Origin: Euglena gracilis
Taxonomy: Eukaryota; Euglenida; Euglenophyceae; Euglenales
Reading direction: 5' to 3'
Assembly (NCBI GenBank): GCA_039621445.1
Contig: CP154957.1
Span: 12,296,182 to 12,360,181, forward strand
Length of the DNA: 64,000 nucleotides
Under the pieces are notes generated by a model, which was not told the origin of the DNA, made no database searches, and was given only the letters and a program-made list of their open reading frames with translations. This document shows positions 9,956 to 23,200 of this stretch, one piece after another. Numbering within the stretch: position 1 is the stretch's first letter; every line of letters begins with the position of its first letter. Position numbers and translations under genes: made by a program.

Positions 9956-11917
9956 TCGGTAAGTGATATGTGTGGGACGCAGGCTTCTGCTCAAGGGTTT
10001 GCAGCCCCCCCGCCCAGGGGGGTTCAATATCCAAAATTAAACAAATAAATAAAGTTGGGATTTCTATTGGCGTGCCTGGGCGTGACTGAGTCTGGGACTC
10101 TGGATGACCACGGATGCGGGGTCTTGCCCAGAATTCCACGTGAACCACTGGTCAATTATCCAGGGGCACAACTTTGGGCAGGGGGAATTGCAGGACAATT
10201 TTAAGGAAGGGGGGTATTGCAAACACTGTTTTTAACCCATCAAAAAAGGTGTCAAAAATTGCATCAAAATTTCGGACCAGGCTTGTGCTTAGTCGGGTGC
10301 CTACCCCACGGGGGGGGGGGTGCTAGGGGCAGGCACCCCATAGCACCCGATCCTCACTTTCTTTTTTGCTTGGGGTGCAAAAACTTGGTTCAAAATGGAC
10401 TAGCCACTCAAAATTTGGGTTTAAAAAATGAGTTTTGCTAAATTGCAGTATTGTTCCAATTTGGATGCCTTGGCAACCCGGTGAAAGGCAGTCAGCCTTT
10501 TTCCAGCCAGCCCAAGATTTCCCGCCTCTGACGTGAACCCCCCGGGTCTTTAAACGACACCCAGTCCATCATTGGCCCCTCTTTCAAGGTGGAAGAACAA
10601 GAGATGGGAAGCAGGACCAGGTGAATGTTTCAAAAATTTGAATTTTTCAAATGAGAAAACTGCACAGTGTGGAGAAAGAGGAATGGCGCTGGGCTTTGAT
10701 TGCGGGTACATCTGGAGAGAGAATGTTGAGGAAAGGGTGCTGCTGCTTTCAGCCACAAATAGAGCCTTGTTCCTGCTCTCTCATCTCACATGCTTCATCA
10801 GGGAATTGAGAAGCCAACTGGGGAGAAAAAGCGCAAAGCTCCCATTTGATCTCAGGGTTTAGCCTTGACTGGACCTTTGGATCTCAAGCATAATCACACA
10901 AAAAAACACCCGCTCCCCCCGGGATGTTGCCCAACTGCCGAAATTGGGCCCAACTGTCCAGGGGGTCAACTTCAGGGGGGGGGATCAAATTGAGCCCAAC
11001 AGCCCGGTGGAGTCACTTTCACCACACTTGGACTCACACCCACATGAATGGATGAATTCTCAAGACACCCTGCCACCATTTGACATCACCTTGGGAACTG
11101 CATGTTTTCGACATTTCCCAACCACTTCTGTGAGGAAAACATTCCTAGTAGTGTATTTTTGAGCTTGGAAAAGAATTTCAGGGGGTCAGGTTTGGCCCAA
11201 CAGAGGAGGGCAGGGGCAGATGGGAAGCCTGGGGGGGGGGGGGGGGGGACCACCCCCCCGACACAGAGGGGGGGGTCGGACCCCCCCTCCCTTGAAACTG
11301 ACATGGGCACGGAAAGTTTTTTGGTTTTGTGGACAGGCAACGGGCCAGATATCGGGCCAAAAGCGTTCAAAAATCCCTAATTTTTTCTATGAAAATGAAT
11401 CCGAAAAATGTTCATTTTTTGAACATTTTCATGTGGAAAACAAAAAATGGGCCATATATGTTCAAAAGTGACGGAAAAAAGGCGTTTTTTTGCTCATTTT
11501 CCGGCGCCAGCGCCAGAAGAAAAAATTGATATTTTTGGAACCTGCCAAGGAGGGGGGTCCGGACGGGGGGGGGGGGTGAGAGGGGGGCCCACTACCCACC
11601 TCAAAACCAAAGGGTTTTCAATCTATCCCTGGAGGAGGGGGGGTCAACGTCAGGGTGAAATTCGGCCCACGGGGTTAAAACCCCAGGGGGGTCATGTCCG
11701 GGGAGAAGAGGTATGATATTCTGAAAATCATGCACAGATAGAAAAAAAAAATGCAAAATAAAATGGATGAAAAACACGTATTAAAAAAAAATAATGCTCA
11801 GTCCCACATGACAATTCTTTCATGCAAATTATTCTTCAACTCTGGTTTGAAGCATGAAAACGTTCTCTGAGACTTTTGGGCACTCATGGGCTGCTTTTAT
11901 AGCTAAACCCGGAAACC
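9956..11917. other. Repeat-rich stretch without recognised gene
   Basis: It contains another GGTGCC hairpin (10296-10347), long G tracts at 11229-11270 and 11560-11580, and otherwise unstructured sequence. The short frames here show no family features. Confidence 0.4.
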
Positions 11918-12010
11918 TTGGCCCCTCGTGCCAGCTATTTGGCTCAGAGGTGCCAGAACGTTGGCCCCTCACGCCAGTTATTTGGCTCAGAGATACCAAG
12001 ACGTTGGCAC
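11918..12010 (+). repeat. 43-bp tandem repeat, about two copies
   Basis: Units start TTGGCCCCTCGTGCCAG at 11918 and TTGGCCCCTCACGCCAG at 11961, each including ATTTGGCTCAGAG. A third partial unit starts at 12004. Confidence 0.8.
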
Positions 12011-12484
12011 CAAAATGGGGCCACAGCTTTGGCCAAAATAATGGCGGTTAGCTGAAAACAGACTGCTGTGTAGCATTCAAAAAATAGCAAATCTTCATAA
12101 TTGTTTTTTCATAATCGTTTTTTTTTTTGGACAATGTGACGATGTCAACAAAAAATTGTAAAATTTGCAATGATTGTTGTTTTAATAAATCAAAATAATA
12201 AAAATACCAAACATCAAACCAGCACCTTTTCGACCTTGTTTAGAAAGAATTTGATTGTAAAATGCAAAAAAAAAGGGAGAGCAAAGGTTGCCGCTTTTTT
12301 CTTCGCATCTTGACATTTTAGCTGCGCACTATCTGAAAATCGGTTGAGGAAAACAATTCTTAGACCTCTTCCTGCTGTTTGTTCCTGTTCCTTCCTGTTT
12401 TTTTTATACTTTTTTTTCAAAAAAACAACAATAAGAAATGGCAATTGTGGTGATTTGTGTTCCATCAAGAAAAATGGTAAACTC

Positions 12485-12960
12485 CCCCCCCCAAATAAAA
12501 AGCCCCCTCCAGGGGGATTGGTTTTTCAGCCCAAATATAAAGCCCCCTACCCCCCGATGTGGAGCAAGACGATGGTGCCATAAAAATTCTGGGTGGACAC
12601 AACCTTTTTCACCAGAAATGCTGCATTTTAGATGAGAATTGCACCTTTCTGCGAAAAAAATAGGAGGTGCCCAATGAAAATTTGGCATAAAACTGGTATT
12701 TGGCTAAATTTGAAGGCTGCCGAAGGTCATAGAGGCCACTCGAAAAAGTTTGATGTTTCCCTTGAAATATAAAGCCCCCCCCCAACTATAAAGCCCCCCC
12801 CTGAGGGTCTTGAAATCCCATCCAAATATAAAGCCGGGGGGGGGGGGCTTTAAACCGGCGTTTGAGACGCCGGGTTCAGGACAGAACCGGCGTCCCCCCC
12901 CACGGGTTTTCCGGACGCCGGTTCGGTCCTAAAACCCGGCGTCCGGTTTTTCGTTCCTAA
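12485..12960. mobile_element. MITE-like segments with doubled ATATAAAGCCCCC motifs and a CCGGCGT palindrome
   Basis: The motif AAATATAAAGCCCCC (or AACTATAAAGCCCCC) occurs at about 12490, 12535, 12767, 12785 and 12826, usually as close pairs and once facing a G tract ending in GGGGCTTT (12838-12852). It is followed by 12850-12955, a GC-rich block with repeated CCGGCGT/ACGCCGG. The reverse complement of that block recurs at 30415-30500. Confidence 0.5.
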
Positions 12961-13129
12961 AAATGTCACCAAAAGTGCCCAAAAATGGCCCTAAGGTCGT
13001 GATATGACTGTTTTAACCATGCAGGGCAATGAATTTTGCCATTTGGGGACCACTGGGGTGGATATCCAAATTTGGTGAAAATTGGCCCAGATTTGGAAAT
13101 ATTGTACCGTGCGGCGTGGAAAGATCTAA

Positions 13130-13475
13130 AACCCCCCCTTCGTGCCGACCAACCAAACCGGGACTTATAACCCCCCCCCCCCGGGAAGAAAAATGCAAGC
13201 CGCCGGGGACGATTTTTTTCGGCCGCAAGCCACCCAAAAACTGATTTTTGGCACTTTTTTGAGATCGACCATCATCAAAAATGCCATTTTTGACCAAATT
13301 TGCCAAAAATTGCCAATTTGGGGGGGTTTCAGGGTCATTTTTGGGGTTCGGATTTTCACCAACAATTCCGGGACTCATAAACCCCCCCACTTATAAACCC
13401 CCCCTTCGGCCGACCACCCAAACGGGATCCTACTAACCCTGGGGGGTTTATAAGTGGGGGGGGGGGGTTAATGAG
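13130..13475. mobile_element. MITE-like segment with CTTATAA plus C-tract ends
   Basis: GGGACTTATAACCCCCCCC at about 13160, CTCATAAACCCCCCC and ACTTATAAACCCCCCC at 13375-13405, and the inverted GGGGGGTTTATAAGTGGGG at 13440-13465 mark terminal motifs of one or two small inverted-repeat elements. No protein is encoded. Confidence 0.5.
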
Positions 13476-13895
13476 CACCGCTGGTCGTCTGTTGAAAAGA
13501 GCTTTCGATCGAGGGGTAACTTGGTACCCTAACGTTGCACGCAGCCCGAGATACGCTCGCAATCGTCGGATCGGCCAGAATCTGAGTCGAAATTTGCGGT
13601 AATTTTTGGTGATTTTTGGTTTGAGATGCTGAATAAACCTTACACAAACAATTTTTCTCTTCGAATCGACCACCTGAGGGGTCCTGGGGGGCACCAGAAT
13701 TGTGAAATTAGGATTCCCCAGTGACAAGAAATAAGAGCTCCAGGCGGTGTGGCTGAATTTGGTGGTGATCGCCAGTCGTCTGATGAAAAGAGCTTTCGAT
13801 TGAGGGTTGAGTTTGTACCTGGACAATTGACACAGCCAGAGATACGCTCGCGATTGTCGGAATTTGGCAAAATTCAAAGTAGCGTGATATTTCAG
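13475..13895 (+). repeat. Two direct copies of a ~110-bp repeat (R3)
   Basis: 13475-13590 and 13776-13885 share GAAAAGAGCTTTCGAT, a GGTACC-like site and AGATACGCTCGC(A/G)AT(C/T)GTCGG. Diverged reverse-complement copies occur at 31095-31190 and 31678-31790 (ATCGAAAGCTCTTCTCA and ATTGAAAGCTCT), each followed by CAGCCAC. The apparent 244-codon minus-strand frame across this area is made of the duplicated repeat. Confidence 0.6.
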
Positions 13896-14640
13896 ATCAG
13901 TGGTCGGAGATTGGTCCTGGGAGGGTCCTTTGACCGAAGGTTGGGGATGCCGGTTCTGTCCTGAACCTGGCGTCCGCCCCCCCCCCCTTTTTTGTAGTAA
14001 TATTTGGGGGGAGGGGTTTACCTGACCCATTTGTGAGGGGTTGGACTTTACCCACAAAAGAACGAACAGGGACAAAGGTGTTGTGGCCATGCGGAGACAA
14101 GTTGCACAAGGTTAGGGGAAAAGTGTTTGAAGCAATCTTCACAAGAACGCTGGGTGGGGAAGGTAGTAGGTCTCACTCACACCATTGCTTGGTGGCAACC
14201 CCCAGAAGGAGAAATTCCACTTTCAAAATAACAATCAAACATATTGACCCCCCTTTTATGGGCAGCGAATGCCCATGTTTCGCTGTTGTCCTCCCCTGGT
14301 TGCCATTGATTTTTCAGGAGGCCATCGGAGTTGTAAGAAGCCACGTTGCATTCAAATTCAGTTTGAAATTCGGGTCCACAAAAATGAGCCATACGCGTTG
14401 CTGTTTCAGATTGTTGCCTGTAAGGCAAGGCAACTTGTGTCAGGGGGCAGAGGCTGCTGGGTTGGGCCTGGGATAGCGTGGTGGTGGACCCCCCACGTTG
14501 TGGCTTCGGCGCGAAAGAAAATTTAGATCTAAAAACATTCCCCTTTCGAAATACGGGGAGGGATGGGGGGAGGGTGGTCTTCCCCCACCCACCACCCACC
14601 ACCCACACCACAAGGCTCCCAGGATTTGCGTTCAGGCCAT

Positions 14641-14922
14641 ACCATTGCTTAGTGACCCGGGGGGGGGGGGTCACTTTCCACTCTGAAAAAACCAGTCAGT
14701 CACTTTTCCCCAAAAAACCAGTCAGTCACTTTAACCCCCCCAGGTGGATCGGCCACTCTTGTATGCGCTTATACAAAAAAAACCAAAAAAAAATCCGGCG
14801 CCTTTGGCGCCAGGCCAGCCACTTTCATTTCGGGACCAGGGGGGGGGCTCTTGGCCAGAAAACCAGTCAGTCACTCTGAAAAAACCAGTCAATCACCCCC
14901 CCCCGGGGGTGGGGTGGGACAG
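14641..14922 (+). mobile_element. MITE, ACCATTGCTTA family (copy 1, right end damaged)
   Basis: It starts ACCATTGCTTAGTGACC and contains CCAGTCAGTCACT several times and a GGCGCCTTTGGCGCC palindrome. It is the reverse-oriented relative of the better preserved copy at 46149-46476. The right TIR is replaced by GGGACAGGATGGT. Another similar start lies at 14181, and related fragments at 56100-56500, 61090-61206 and 61573-61775. Confidence 0.65.
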
Positions 14923-15506
14923 GATGGTGCAGGCCCTGCAATTCTGTTCTGTTCACTGAGAGATGAACACACTGCAATGGCATGTGCCCACCACACGAGG
15001 GGAAAAAACTCATCCATTCCGTTCGCAGTTGCTGCAGATGGGCGGAAGCCTTGATGTGCATCCCCGCCGTTGGAGGCACTGCTTTGGACAGAGAACAGCA
15101 AGGCGGCACAATGCCCTGTGAATCTGCAGGACTCAAAGCTCCACCCCACTTGCTTTTGAAGGTGCACAATGCAGACAACAAAAATAAAAACACACCAACA
15201 ATGATGATGATGACCATTAACACTTCCCATGCCCCCCTCGGTGACTGATTGGCACATGAAGCGCAGAAAAGCCTGAAGCCCCTCCTGAAGAGCCGAAAAA
15301 AATGACAAAAATGGCTAAAACCCCGCCGCTGGCGGGGACCCACTAGGCTCTTGGGGATAACCCCCCCAGGGACCCACCCACCCTACCCCCCCGGGGGTCC
15401 AAAATTGAAAAAAAAATCCCTGAATCAGGCCCCCCTTTGCGAAAAAACAATTTGCAAAGCGGGGGGGTCCAGGGGGGTCCAGACCACCGGCTCCCGGTTC
15501 TGGCCT

Positions 15507-15781
15507 GGGGGGGGGGGTAGTGGGGGTCGACCATGGTCGCTCTCGGTCGCTATGGGTGATTCCTACCGGGATTTTTTTCACCTTTTTTGCCATGTAGCGG
15601 CGTAGGCAACTGTTCCAGGGCCCTAAAATAACAAAATCCCTTGTGTGTGTAACGCCTTTTGCTTGTATGTTGCGGCAATTTGCCGGGTTAACCACTTTTT
15701 GACATTCACAGGCCCACGACCGAGAGCGACCGAGAGCGACCATGGTCGCTCTCGGTCGACCCCCACTACCCCCCCCCCCAG
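15507..15781. mobile_element. 275-bp inverted-repeat element with G-tract TIRs
   Basis: The left end TGG(n)TAGTGGGGGTCGACC and the right end GGTCGACCCCCACTACC(n)CA are exact inverted repeats. Just inside is the repeated palindromic motif CGACCATGGTCG with GAGCGACCGAGAGCGACC. No open frame. A similar GACCATGGTCG block occurs at 32585-32690. Confidence 0.75.
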
Positions 15782-17271
15782 GATATAGCAACCCCCCCAG
15801 ACCACCCCCCTTGGCAAGTCCTAAAAACAGCAAAAATTTTCTTCTGGTGTGCTTCGTGATCCCAGTTATGTGGAAAAGGGCGGCTGAAATCTGTGTCATT
15901 CGTGCATTTTGCTCATTTTTCATTTTTGCTCATTTTCCGGCGCTGCACAATTTCCGCAATCCTAACTGGCTGTTGGATCGAAATGGCCGCGATAAAGCTC
16001 GCGCAGAAATTACCCACCCCCGGCGTTTGTTGGTCGCTGGCATTTGATTTGGGGGGAATCAATTTCTAATTTCTGGACGATTTTTCAGAGGTGTTTTTGC
16101 TTGCAGCTCTTTGGGGGTGCTTTGAATGAGGAGCAGGGTGTTGGCCCATCCTCCGGGGAGGGGGTCCAGCTGTCAGGAGCCTTTTTCCAGCCAGCAGCTC
16201 CCAGCCGGGCTGCACTCTCCAGGGGGGGAGGGGGAGTCGAGTGGAAATAGCATTTTCGCAGCCGGGCTCAGGGATAGATGGGAAGCCCACCCTCCTCGGC
16301 AGGTTCCAAAAATAGCGAAAAATCATCCTCCGGCGTGCCGGATAATGAAAAAAAGCCCTTTTCCCTCACTTTCGAGCCCATTTTTGATGTTTTGGTTTTG
16401 CAAACTGCACAGAAATCACAATAACATTCATGAAATACCCAAAAAAACTTGGAGGGGGCGAATCTCGGGGGGGGGGGATCTCAGGGGGGTTAACAAATCC
16501 TCGAGGGGGGGGGGCTGCCCCCCCCACCCCCCACCCCCCCCCACAGAAACCCCCCAACACCCCCACCACAACCACACTCCCCCACAACACCCCACATAAA
16601 ATTCTTGGCAGGTGCCATGGATTCTTTGGTGGTCGCCAACGACCAAATTCTGGCGACTGGTCGCTGGTGGACATTGGTGGTCGGGCCGACAGTTCGCTAG
16701 CAGCCACCAGTAATTTGACCCCCACCTGAATATATATTTTTCAGCCCCCCCCCCCCAAACCCTCCCAGATGGCTTCAGAACCCCCCAATCGGAGGTCAAT
16801 ATGCAAAAAAAAGGAAAACTGTCAAAGTTTGGTCCATTTGTAGCAAACCTTCATTCTGCCAATTTGGCCGACTTAGTTCACTGGAGGTTAGGCAGGGGTG
16901 CAAACACAAAAGGATTGTGGTATTGGAGGGCAGAGACAATTTCCCGCAATGAGCCCTCACCCCCCAGGGGGGGGCATCCCGGTGTACCCAGGGTCGGGTA
17001 GGTCCTTGCCAAAAGGGTAAAGAAAACGGATCGGTCACCGGCCAGGGGTGCCTGCCCAACCCACCCCCCAAACCCCACCCCCCGCCGGGGGGTCGGCAGA
17101 GGTGCTATGGGGTGCCTGCCCCTAGCACCCACCCTCCCCCCGTGCCCGACTTTAAAAAAAAAGCCTGGGGGAGACACTTTGAGGGAGGTGAGGGTAGTTT
17201 TGAAATGCAAAGCCCTGTTCTCCCAAAACAGTCTCCTTCTTCTGTTGTTCTCTGAGCAGATGTCCCGGTGC
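15782..17271. other. Low-complexity and hairpin-rich intergenic DNA
   Basis: It contains G/C tracts (16470-16560, 16745-16760) and GGGTGCCTGCC hairpin repeats (17045-17130). No gene was recognised. It lies just downstream of the phosphatase gene's stop codon, which is on the minus strand. Confidence 0.4.
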
Positions 17272-20200
17272 TCACTTGGAGTTCAACTGATTCTTCAGCA
17301 AATCACGATTGAAGCGGATCTCGTCCGCTTTTTTCGGATCCAGGCAGTACACGTACAGTTGGTCACCGAGATCAGTTGGAACATATTGCCTTGACAAAAA
17401 TTTGCAATTTCGGATGCCTTCTGGCACTTTTTTCCCACTTTTCACCAACTCTTCAAGAACTTGCTGGATGGCGAACAAGGTGTGGTCTTCTTCCTCGCCT
17501 CCCTCATAGTCAGTTGCAAAGCAGGGCCCTTATTTCATCTTTCCCAAATCCAAATCATTTTAAACCCTTTTCCCCATTTCCCATGAATTTCCGTGACGTG
17601 CCTAACCTCTGGGGCTATTATTTTGGTCAGTCGATTTCCATTCAGGCGCCTGTATAGACTGACAATTTCCAACGGTGCCCGTTTTTGGGCCAAATATTTC
17701 CGTCCAGGCGGTTCGGACGAATCAAGACAGGCATACGGGCCCAGGCAAATGGGTTTCAGTAAAATCGACCGACACTTCACTTTATCACTTCACTTCACTT
17801 TATTCGGCAGGGGCGTCGGGCGGCTCGCTTTGGTTGCTCGTGACTGGCGCCCCTGCTGAAACCGTGTCGGTCGATTTTTTTGGAAAAAGTCACATTCACA
17901 TGACTTTGAGTCGTCATTTTTGCTTGGCCTGGTTTCTTGTTTCATTCTCAAAATGTTGGGTGTTGGTTTGTTTCTGGAAATATGTCTGCCATCAACTCCA
18001 TTGGTCAGCTGCACAAAAGACTGGAATCTGGAAAAACAACAGCACCTGCTTTCATGCAAAAAACGTGTTCAGCCCGCCAAATGCCTGCCCTGAAATTCGT
18101 GGTCATGAACACGTTTTCAATGAGGGCATTTGTGGCAATGACACGTTTTCAGTGAAGGCATCTGTGTTCAGGCACGTTTTCAGTGAGGGCATCTGTGGCA
18201 ACCCCCAGCAAGAAACGAAAATCGCTATCATGAAAAATCGGCGTGCGGTTGAGAGGCCGGGTGGTCCTCAACGGGTGAGGCGGGTCGGGGGCACTCTACA
18301 ACACGAAGAAGACAACAAGAAGGCTAGGTTGCCTTGGCACAACGACAGGGAAGGGGCGAAAATCACGGCACGACAGGCTTTACACAAAAAAGAGCCATAC
18401 TTTGGTGGCCGCCGCAAATCTTGGCAATGAAAATGATATGCCAAACCGCAGGCGTCACACACAACTTTGTTCAGCTCCACACAATTTGGATTTTTCGGAA
18501 TGGCAACACCACAAAAACCACATTTCTCCTGTTTTATAGGCAGTCGGGACACAGCACGAGGCAGCAGGGGTTGGTCAGGGGAGGGAACAGAGCTGACCGC
18601 AGGAGCGGAACGTTGCTCGGCGGTGGGAAAGACAGAGGGAACACTGGTCAGGTCCTGATTTTCGACCCAGTGTTCGTCACTTGGTGGGGCGCAAAAATTT
18701 GCCCAAGTTGACCACCGTGCAACGTTCCGCAACAAACACACCGGACTTTTTCTTTGTGTTGCCCTGTGCCAGCAAGGTGCCATGAAGGGGGTCAACCTTC
18801 GGCTTCTTGGCATCTTGCTGGTATACCGCGAGAGTAGCCAGGAACAGTTCCGTCCTAGGGGGTGGTGGCAAAAGACCATTCACAAAGTTTGCCGTGCGTT
18901 TGGCCATATTGGCAGGGCTGCAAAAAAAAAGAAGAAAAGTGGGGGTGACACGTTTTCAGTGAGGGCATTTGTGGCAATGACACGTTTTCAGTGAAGGCAT
19001 CTGTGTTCAGGCACGTTTTCAGCGAGGGCACTTGTGGCAATGACACGTTTTCAGTGAAGGCATCTGTGTTCAGGCACGTTTTCAGCGAGGGCGCCGTTTT
19101 TTGGGTCCGAATTTCACAAATTCGCGTTTTTGACCCCTTGCGTGAATCATGACCACGAATTTCAGGGCCGGCATTTGGCGGGCTCTGAACACGTTTTTAA
19201 ACAAATTGTGGCTGAGCCCAGATTTCAGCCTGAAAACGTGTTCAGGGGGCCCCCTTCGGGGGCCCCCTGGCTGAACAGGTTTTCAGGCTGAAATCTGGGC
19301 TCAGCCACAATTTGTGTATAAAAAAAGCCCTCCAAAACCCACCAAATCGGCCGAATCCCCACCTGGATGCATCGATCGAAAGAAATTACACCTAGCGTCC
19401 GAAATGTTTGCCCACGGCCAACAAAAATATTTGCCCAAACCCTCAAAATTTTCGCCCACCGCCCACAAAAAAATTTGCCCAGAGCTGTCAAAAATTTTTG
19501 CACTCCGCTGCCAAAAATATTTGCACTTGCTAAAAAAATGTTTGCCCTCCGTCATTTAATTTTTGCACAATGAAAAAAAAAACCTTTCAAATGCACCGGT
19601 GCTTGCAGATGAATTCTCAACGACGAATCCAGTGCATTTGTGATGTTCAAGATTTTTCACAACTCCAGAACCAAAAATTGGTATTTGGAAATGTCCAAGA
19701 ACTCCTGTCTTTGATTTTTCTCAATACCACGTGTTGGCGTTTGGAGTTTTATTGTCCATGTACAACAAATTGTATTTGGAAAACAGCTCAAAACGGCTTG
19801 AAACGAACCAATATAACTCATTTGTCAAAAGTTGGAATGAAATGGGACAAATTCTGAGGTCAATCGGCTTCATGCAGCAATGACATATCCGCTTCAAACC
19901 ATTCATTTCTGCTTTCTGAACCATTTTGGTCGATTTTGGGGGGTTCCCACAAAATCATTATTCAAGACGCAGCACTTTGGATGGTCTCCGTCTGAAGACA
20001 CAGACCTCATGCCTGAAGTCCAGCGTCTTAGATGCAAACCCTGTCCTGAGTCCCTGCACCTAAGACGCGGACTTAAGGGCAAAAGTGCAAAACACCCGAT
20101 CCGTGTGCAAAAATTTTCGGAACGTAGGCAAATATTTTTGAGATAAAGTGCCAAACATTTTTGAGATAACGTGCGAACAAATTTTTGAAAAGTGCAAACA

Positions 20201-23200
20201 TTTTTGAGATAAAGTGCAAAAATATTGACCAAAAGTGCAAATAAATACGGTGTGGAGTGTGAAAGAATCGGGCGTTAGGTGTAAAGACAGAACTAACGAG
20301 CAAGATGAACCCCCTGACGCACCTCCCCCACTAAATGGCCCCCATTTTTTCCCCCTGCCGCACCTCAGTTCCTTAAATTTTGGGTTCCTCTCTAGGGCAG
20401 AACGGGAAGGCCTGGTGGGGGGGGGGGTCGACCCCCCCCCACCCACCACAGCATTTTCACCGATTTCGGGAGAAGGGGGATTTTGGCCGGAAAATTTTTG
20501 AATTTTTTTGAAAAAATGAACCCAAAACATGTGATTTTTGATGGAAAACCACATTTTTTTTAACAAAAAATCTGAAAAATTTAAGGTTAAAAATTGGATG
20601 TTTTCAGGGGGGTGAAAAAAATGAAGGTCAAAAAGTGGACCAAATTTTGGCAGAGTCAAATTAGACTGACATTTTTTCTCTTTGAAATTTTTTGGATTTT
20701 CAATGGCGTTTTTTTGCTTCAAAACCCTCTCAAAACCAAAATTTTGAGAAAATGTTGAATTCGAAGGTGTGAAAAAATGGGGTTTGAGGGGTTTTTGGGG
20801 GGACCTCCCATTGGGTCCCAAATTGGGTCAAAAAAACACCCGGCGCCAAAGGGGCCGAAAAAAAAAGTTTCGGGTCCAAAAATTGGTGCTCCCGGAAATA
20901 CGGGAAGAGGTGGTAGGGGGGGGTGGTCGACCCCCCACCCACCATGCAGGGGGGGGGGGGTGGTCGACCCCCCCACCCACCATGCAGGGGGTGGGGTGGT
21001 CGACCCCCCCACCCACCACCCTGGCTGTTTGGCCGATTTTACGGCCATGTTGCGCTACATGGCCAAGTAGCGCAACAAGGCCATGTAGCGCAACAAGGCC
21101 ATGTAGTGCAACATAGCATTTGCGCCACCTAACCCTACTCCTTTAAATAACCCCATAAGACCAAAAATAAGGCGTCGTGCGATAACCGAAAGGGGGGGGT
21201 CCGTCGTGCGATGACAGATAAGTACCCATTTTTTTGGGCAGTTTTTGAACTTAGCACTTTCCCTATTTGAGAAATTTCTCCGGTTTTTGATTCCCCCCCC
21301 CACTTTTGGCCCAAATTTTGGAAATGGCCACTATGGGCTGCTATTTTCAGACGAAAAATTGATTTGTCGGAATATCTCAAAATCAAAGGAAATGTCGGCC
21401 CCGGGCGGATTTCCGGTGGTCGCCGTCGTGGCGGTTGGGCCGACCTGGTCGGGCCGACCATGGTCGGGCCGACCCTCGCACGGCCGCTCGCCCCCAGCTT
21501 TGCCATTTTTGGCCATTTTTGGGCCTCAAATGTCGCAATTTTCTCACGAATTTTTTTCTTGGAGAAGTCAGGCACAGAGGGGGAAGGGGGGGGTCGAGGG
21601 TGGGCCTAATCTCCCCCGGGCCCTTTGTGGCCACTGGGAACCGTGCTTGGTAGAGGAGTCAAACAGAAGGGGAGGGGGGCTGAGCTCTTCCCATATTCGA
21701 ACTGTGGACAGCCCAACGGTGGCCATTTCTGCGACTTTTTTGGATGTTTGCAAAAATCAAAGAATTTCAAGCATTTTTGCCAAAAAAAGAGATTTTCCAA
21801 AAAACTTCAAATGTTGACTTTTGCATGTTCTTCATAAAAAAAGTGCTCTGTCATTGAGTTATTCCCATTGGAATGGCTTTTGGGGAATAACTTGTGGGGC
21901 AGGGCATCATCGGTAATTCTCTTATAACTCTCAGCACAAAGGTGCACCCCAAAATGTTTTTTTTTTCTTTTGACCCAATTAGTATTGAGGAAAACAAAAA
22001 CAACAAATTTTGAATTTTGAATTAAGGTTTTGCAAATTGCATTTTTTGGGGGCCATCTGCCTGGGCATTTTTTGCCCTAAAAAATGCCCAGGGCAGATGG
22101 CAAAACAGTCCCAAAAGGTGAGAATGACAAAGGCCATGTTAAATGGAGTGTCCACGAGAAGGAAACATTTTGATCATTTCGCAAATATTTTTTCAAAATT
22201 TTCAAAGGGGGTTGAGTCTCACCAGCAATGGATTTCAACCCATTATGGTTCATCTGAGACCATTTTCAGCCACATTATTGCACACGGGACAGTGGGTCTG
22301 CCTTTCTTTGGACATTCAGACCACCATAATTTTCGGGTGACCATCCTTCAAGATGACCTTGAAATTGACCCAAAATGGACCAAAAAAAAAAAGGTTGAAA
22401 TTGACCAAGAATTCCAAAACTGGCAAAATGGACAAAAAGTGCCAAAAAATGCCAAGAATGTCTGAAAATGGCTCCACCAACGACAAACATGACCTTGATT
22501 GTTAGGGTTCACCACCACAAGTGGATAATCCTGTGAGTCAAACGGCTGGCTGGCGGCTGGCCAATGGTGTGCTCACCAAAAAAAATTGAAATGTCAGTTT
22601 GCTTTATTATTTGAAATTTTTGGTCCATTCTTCAAAATTCTTCAAAAACTCAGACTTCACAAAAATCTTGATGGAATGCAAAAATGGGGAGGGTCCGAAG
22701 GGTCGATTTTTTCAAATCTTTCACCACAGGAAAACATTTCTAAAATTTCAAACATAAATATTTTAATGTTTCTTTTCTGCAATGGAACTGAAGGAAAAGG
22801 AACTCAAGGAAAAAGAGAAACAGTCCACCGAAAGTTTCCAAAAATGGGAAATTTGGGTTGAAATCAAAACATGAAGCCTAAAATTGTAAAATTGGCTGAA
22901 ATTTAGATGATTCTTCACCTGAATAACCAAGGTTTCAGGCTTGGAAAAATTTTAATTGGAGTTTCCACACACCGAAGAAACTTTGGGAAATCACTAACAA
23001 AAAAAACAAGAAAAAAAAGAGTGAGTGATGCAAACGATTTTGCACTTTGACTGTTATTGTTAAAGTCCATTCATTTATTTAAAAAGAAAACGTGACGCAT
23101 GAAAAAAAGGGCTCCGAGCACCAGAATTCCATTCTCTTCATAACCTCGTACACAGTCAGGTGTGTTCTCAATGATAACCATTTCATCCAAATTTCGGCCC

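Noticed and set aside
13356-14090. 244-codon minus-strand frame with an internal duplication
   Set aside because: The duplication is the R3 repeat read in frame; no protein family.
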